NCBI GenBank assembly: GCA_016649775.1
Contig: JAENWY010000061.1
Coordinates: 1 to 10,017 of the forward strand
Length of the DNA: 10,017 nt
Source of the DNA: Spirochaetaceae bacterium
GTDB lineage: Bacteria; Spirochaetota; Spirochaetia; Sphaerochaetales; Sphaerochaetaceae
Reading direction: 5' to 3'
Shown here: piece after piece, positions 7,696-10,017 of the stretch
Layout of the letters: every line of letters starts with the position of its first letter
Numbering within the stretch: position 1 is the stretch's first letter
The notes under the pieces: generated by a model
What the model was told of the DNA's origin: nothing
Seen by the model: the letters and a program-made list of their open reading frames with translations, nothing else
Databases searched by the model: none
Position numbers and translations under genes: made by a program

Positions 7696-7730
7696 TATAA
7701 AAGAGCGATTAATATCGCTCTTTTATACAT
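7696..7730 (+). terminator. Terminator of the rpsP-rplS operon
   Basis: A perfect 14-bp stem (7696-7709 with 7714-7727) closes a TAAT tetraloop, and its GC core AGAGCGAT/ATCGCTCT runs into TTTTATA. It begins 16 nt after the rplS stop. Both arms have A/T-rich flanks, so it may also act on minus-strand transcripts. Confidence 0.87.
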
Positions 7731-7732
7731 TA

Positions 7733-7764
7733 AAAAAGATAATATTATTCTTAATTATCTTTTT
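7733..7764 (+). terminator. Possible second, AT-rich terminator hairpin
   Basis: An 11-bp stem (AAAAAGATAAT at 7733-7743 with ATTATCTTTTT at 7754-7764, 10-nt loop) follows closely after the main terminator. It has one G-C pair and would be weak alone, so it may be a backup. Confidence 0.35.
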
Positions 7765-7936
7765 CTTTTAGAAGTCTTTCTTAGTCTTCTTTTTTAATAT
7801 TTATAAACATTTAATTATAATTATTTTCCCTTTTATTCGAACAATATTCACTAAAAAAGTGTTAATAATATTTATATATTTTTTAAATTTAACTCTTACT
7901 TAACTTATATTTAATAATTTTAAAACATAACTCCTG

Positions 7937-7970
7937 TAAATTTTACCTATCGGAAATAGGAGAAAATTTA
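7937..7970 (+). promoter_or_regulatory. Hairpin burying the Shine-Dalgarno of the relic gene
   Basis: TAAATTTT (7937-7944) pairs with AAAATTTA (7963-7970), and CCTAT (7946-7950) pairs with ATAGG (7956-7960), around a CGGAA loop with a small internal bulge. The stem contains the ribosome-binding site AGGAGA (7958-7963) of the ATG at 7972. Upstream CTCCT (7931-7935) could pair with AGGAG instead, giving an alternative fold. The pairing is read directly from the sequence. A regulatory role is inference, and the gene it would control is now broken. Confidence 0.4.
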
Positions 7971-7971
7971 T

Positions 7972-8382
7972 ATGAAAAAATTATTTACAATTTTATTTGC
8001 TATCTCATTAATTATGCGTAATTTGGTTGCACAAGGTGCAAAAGAATCGGATTTAAGCTCAAGAGGTAAAGTTAAGGCTCCAATAGAAATATCCTTCTGG
8101 CACATATTTGGAGACGCAAGAGGTCAATGGATTCAAGATAGAGTAGATAATTTTAATGACTCTCAAAGCAAATATCATGTAATGCAAGAAAATAAAGGAA
8201 GCTATAGAGATACAATTCAAGTTTCTCTTCTTGCATATCGACAAGGCTCAGCTCCAACATTAGTTCATGTAGCTGAAGCTGGATCACAACAAGCTTATGA
8301 TTCGGGTATATTCATTCCAATAAGTTGAGTTGGATCTTTTGATACTTCAGATTATATTGATCCAGTCTTAAATTATTATGCA
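7972..8382 (+). pseudogene. Truncated sugar ABC-transporter solute-binding protein (UgpB-like)
   Basis: This is the 5' part of an extracellular solute-binding protein of the UgpB/sugar family, which captures sugars or glycerol-3-phosphate outside the membrane for an ABC importer. It starts at ATG 7972 with AGGAGA eight bases upstream. Residues 1-24 look like a signal peptide (MKKLFTILFAISLIM) leading into AQGAKES. An arginine in the hydrophobic core and the lack of a lipobox cysteine suggest decay or a non-lipoprotein. IEISFWHIFGDARGQW and the APTLVHVAEAGSQQAYDSG segment are typical of the family. An in-frame TGA at 8326-8328 interrupts it, after which the same frame continues with family-like VGSFDTSDYIDPVLNYY. 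The match ends near 8382. Only about 137 of the roughly 430 residues usual for the family remain, so it cannot be functional. Confidence 0.85.
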
Positions 8383-8520
8383 ATTAGTAGTGCGGGTGAT
8401 TAAATTCAATGGAACTTGGTCATGAGTGGAGCCTTGGTGACAATAATTCCTCCGATGATTATTTTTGTTCTGTTATATAATACCTTTATGAATGGTTATG
8501 CTTTGTCTTCCAATAAATAA
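8383..8520 (+). pseudogene. C-terminal remnant of a sugar ABC-transporter permease (UgpE/MalG-like)
   Basis: Directly after the solute-binding-protein remnant and in the same frame, the sequence translates as ISSAGD, a TAA stop at 8401-8403, then IQWNLVMSGALVTIIPP and MIIFVLLYNTFMNGYALSSNK with a stop at 8518-8520. WNLVMSGAL, the double proline, a hydrophobic helix and a short basic end are typical of the last transmembrane segment of the second permease of sugar importers. Its normal N-terminal part and the EAA loop are gone. It is best explained as the far end of a ugpB-ugpA-ugpE-type operon left after a deletion of roughly 2.4 kb (estimate from typical gene sizes). The exact junction is uncertain by about ten codons. 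Confidence 0.75.
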
Positions 8521-8906
8521 ATAATTTAAGTAAAATATTAAGATTTTACAGGTAATATATATTTGTTTCTAAAACAGAAAGGTAAAATTCACTTCAGGTA
8601 GTATAAGTCAAAACAATATAAATTAGTCTTCTAATATATACAAATTAAATATATAAAAGGTGATTTATTTAAATAATTACTTATAAGATAGCTTTTTGTT
8701 CAAGTTTAAGTATAATAAAAGCAATATAATTTAAATTTTTTAAATTTTTTTTCTTGTTTTATTTACTAATATTAAGTACTCTAAATAAAAGATGTATAAA
8801 TATTGTTAATTTATTACATTTCTATTATTATTAAATTTAAGTTTAATGATAAATTCTAATTAAATAAAAAGGGAATCTTTTTGAAAAATCAAAAATAGGT
8901 AAATAA
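8521..8906. other. Non-coding AT-rich spacer
   Basis: This 386-bp stretch is extremely AT-rich (8 G/C in 60 at 8821-8880) with no credible reading frame. A hairpin GTAAAAT/ATTTTAC (8530-8536 with 8543-8549) lies ten bases after the relic's stop but lacks a T-run. Two TATAAT hexamers (8711-8716, 8725-8730) could be -10 boxes for the downstream genes but have no good -35. A small stem AAAAAG/CTTTTT (8866-8871 with 8877-8882) lies 24 bases before the next start. It may be fully eroded former coding sequence. Confidence 0.5.
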
Positions 8907-9380
8907 ATGGCAAAAGAAAATGGAGAAATAATTACTCCTGTACTAATAAAAACAACAACAAAAAAGAGAAAGAGAAAAAAAACAAATGTTGACAAAAAAA
9001 ATGTTGTAAATAAGAGTATTGCTAAATTATTACCTAAACAAGGAACAATAACTCCACATAGCTCTCTACCCCAATTAAATATAAAAAGTGTAGTAGAACC
9101 TCATCTAGAATGTGCGTATTGCGATAAAGTAATTGACAATATTGCAAGTTCTATACGAGGTGATGAAGAAAAATATTATCATTTTGATTGTATGCTAGAA
9201 AAATTGACAAAAGATGAAACCCTAATAGATGGCGAAAAAATAAGCTACATTGGTCGTGGAACCTTTGCTATAATAAGTAAAAATGAAGAGGGTAAGTTAA
9301 TATTTAGAAAAACCATAGAAGTTGAAAAAGCTGAAGTTTTTAATCAAATGAAAAAATATGTTGAAGGTATAAAAGAATGA
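8907..9380 (+). CDS. Uncharacterised basic protein with a C-x2-C-x19-H-x2-C motif
   Basis: I do not recognise this 157-residue protein. It opens with a hydrophilic, strongly basic, probably disordered region (KKRKRKK at 19-25). A putative zinc-binding motif follows, with C69, C72, H92 and C95, inside ECAYCDKVIDN and YYHFDCMLEKL. This arrangement is like half of a LIM or other treble-clef finger. The C-terminal third reads as a small alpha/beta segment (KISYIGRGTFAIIS, KLIFRKTIEVE) and ends in a short helix. No signal peptide or membrane segment is seen, so it should be cytoplasmic. The start ATG has a weak TAGG site eight bases or so upstream. Its stop TGA overlaps the coaD ATG (ATGA at 9377-9380), indicating co-translation with coaD. 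A nucleic-acid-binding role is only a guess from the basic tail and metal site. Confidence 0.8.
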   Translation: MAKENGEIITPVLIKTTTKKRKRKKTNVDKKNVVNKSIAKLLPKQGTITPHSSLPQLNIKSVVEPHLECAYCDKVIDNIASSIRGDEEKYYHFDCMLEKLTKDETLIDGEKISYIGRGTFAIISKNEEGKLIFRKTIEVEKAEVFNQMKKYVEGIKE

Positions 9381-9853
9381 ACGCAATGTTTCCGGGATCT
9401 TTCGATCCTCCAACTTTAGGTCATTTAGATATAATTCAGAGATCTGCAAAACTTTATGATAAATTATATGTTGTAGTAGCTTCAAATATGCAGAAAAAGA
9501 CTATGTTCAGTGCAAAAGAAAGAGCTGATATGTTGAAAGAATTATTGGAATCTTATGATAACATAGAAGTTGTTATTTATTCTGGACTTGTAGTTAATTT
9601 TGCTAAAGAAAATGGTGTTGAAGTAATGATAAGAGGGGTACGAGCCTTAGTCGACTTTGGTTATGAATTTGAATTAGCTATGACAAATAAAAAATTATAT
9701 CCAGAACTTGAAGTATTATTTATGCCAACAAGTCCTAATTACTTTTTATTAAGATCCTCTCAAATAAAAGAATTAGCTTTTTACGGAGCTAATATCGAAA
9801 CAATGGTACCTCCTTTGGTAGCGAAAGCAATTGGGAAAAGGTTAAATGAATAG
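9377..9853 (+). CDS. coaD: Phosphopantetheine adenylyltransferase
   Basis: CoaD transfers AMP from ATP to 4'-phosphopantetheine, giving dephospho-CoA, the penultimate step of coenzyme A synthesis. The 158 residues are the normal length. The nucleotidyltransferase signature FPGSFDPPTLGH (5-16) carries the TxGH element T13-H16. MIRGVRAL (84-91) supplies the conserved arginines, YEFELAMTN follows, and the C-terminal RSSQIKELAFYGANI and MVPPLV complete the active site. Most family members have ISSS where this has LRSS. Translation starts inside the stop of the preceding Cys/His protein and probably depends on it. The gene ends by overlapping the next reading frame by eight bases. Confidence 0.97.
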   Translation: MNAMFPGSFDPPTLGHLDIIQRSAKLYDKLYVVVASNMQKKTMFSAKERADMLKELLESYDNIEVVIYSGLVVNFAKENGVEVMIRGVRALVDFGYEFELAMTNKKLYPELEVLFMPTSPNYFLLRSSQIKELAFYGANIETMVPPLVAKAIGKRLNE

Positions 9854-10017
9854 ACTTAATGTCTTTTTTAGAGATAAAAGCTTAAGAAGAAAATTTCCAG
9901 AGAAAGTAAATCTTTGGAATTCTTCAGTTCTCAATTCATTAACGATGTTTTCAATTTTAGTTTCAATTATTATTTATGTATATTGTTTGATTGTACCACA
10001 ATCTTTAACTGTTTTAG
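9846..10017 (+). CDS. Start of an unidentified membrane protein (cut by window edge)
   Basis: The first 57 codons are present, and the rest lies beyond the window. The ATG at 9846 overlaps the end of coaD (ATGAATAG), with AAGG a few bases upstream inside coaD. A basic, presumably cytoplasmic N-terminus (RDKSLRRKFPEK, residues 9-20) precedes one hydrophobic stretch (about 33-50, MFSILVSIIIYVYCLIV) that fits a transmembrane helix with the N-terminus inside. I cannot assign a family from this fragment. The open frame, the overlap and the clear membrane topology make it likely to be real. Confidence 0.7.
   Translation, partial: MNRLNVFFRDKSLRRKFPEKVNLWNSSVLNSLTMFSILVSIIIYVYCLIVPQSLTVL

Larger units (their letters stand above)
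7680..7971. other. AT-rich spacer before the transporter relic
   Basis: Apart from the terminators at its left end and the leader hairpin at its right end, this stretch is low-complexity AT-rich DNA without a credible gene. TATAAT occurs at 7816-7821 without a matching -35 box. I found no convincing promoter for the relic. Confidence 0.5.

Noticed and set aside
7765..7796. Third hairpin (AGAAG/CTTCT) after rplS
   Set aside because: Five base pairs over an 11-nt loop is too weak to call a terminator despite the T6 run that follows.
8326..8328. TGA read as tryptophan, keeping the binding protein open
   Set aside because: rimM and the Cys/His gene both end in TGA at conserved positions, tryptophan elsewhere uses TGG, and a TAA also interrupts the frame 25 codons later. 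Pseudogene decay is simpler.
7972..8520. Insertion sequence as the cause of the transporter loss
   Set aside because: No transposase fragment, terminal inverted repeat or target duplication was visible around the junction.

Overview
The window looks like chromosomal DNA from an AT-rich spirochaete, probably on the Treponema/Sphaerochaeta side of Spirochaetota. The reasons are a short SMC protein, the gene order ffh-rpsP-khpA-rimM-trmD-rplS, a sugar-binding-protein relic whose signal peptide runs into an AQGAKES-type mature start, and a CoaD with the variant YFLLRSS motif. Lineage is an inference from protein resemblance, since no rRNA is present. Very AT-rich spacers and a decayed transporter locus suggest a genome under reduction, possibly host-associated.

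Layout: (1) 1-61 carries a forward intrinsic terminator for a gene off the left edge. (2) 117-752, minus strand, is rnhB (RNase HII). (3) 753-1113 is a divergent AT-rich spacer. (4) 1114-3930 is smc, followed by a good promoter and ffh (4017-5342). (5) 5343-5573 is a spacer with an odd 50-bp GC-rich patch. (6) 5574-7679 is a tight ribosome-biogenesis operon, rpsP-khpA-rimM-trmD-rplS, ending in a 14-bp-stem terminator. (7) 7972-8520 is the wreck of a sugar ABC-transporter operon: the start of a solute-binding protein is joined, in the same reading frame, to the last codons of a permease, with two in-frame stops. (8) 8521-8906 is non-coding. (9) 8907 to the right edge is a chain of three overlapping genes: a small Cys/His protein, coaD, and the start of a membrane protein.

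The intact genes are core housekeeping. They cover chromosome organisation (SMC), removal of RNA from DNA (RNase HII), co-translational protein targeting (Ffh), ribosomal proteins S16 and L19, 30S maturation (RimM), tRNA m1G37 methylation (TrmD), RNA chaperoning (KhpA) and coenzyme A synthesis (CoaD). No mobile element, CRISPR array, tRNA or rRNA was seen. The items most worth a second look are the in-frame ugpB/permease relic, the apparently missing canonical SMC hinge, a clamp-binding-like C-terminus on RNase HII, the unrecognised Cys/His protein coupled to coaD, and the GC-rich patch between ffh and rpsP.
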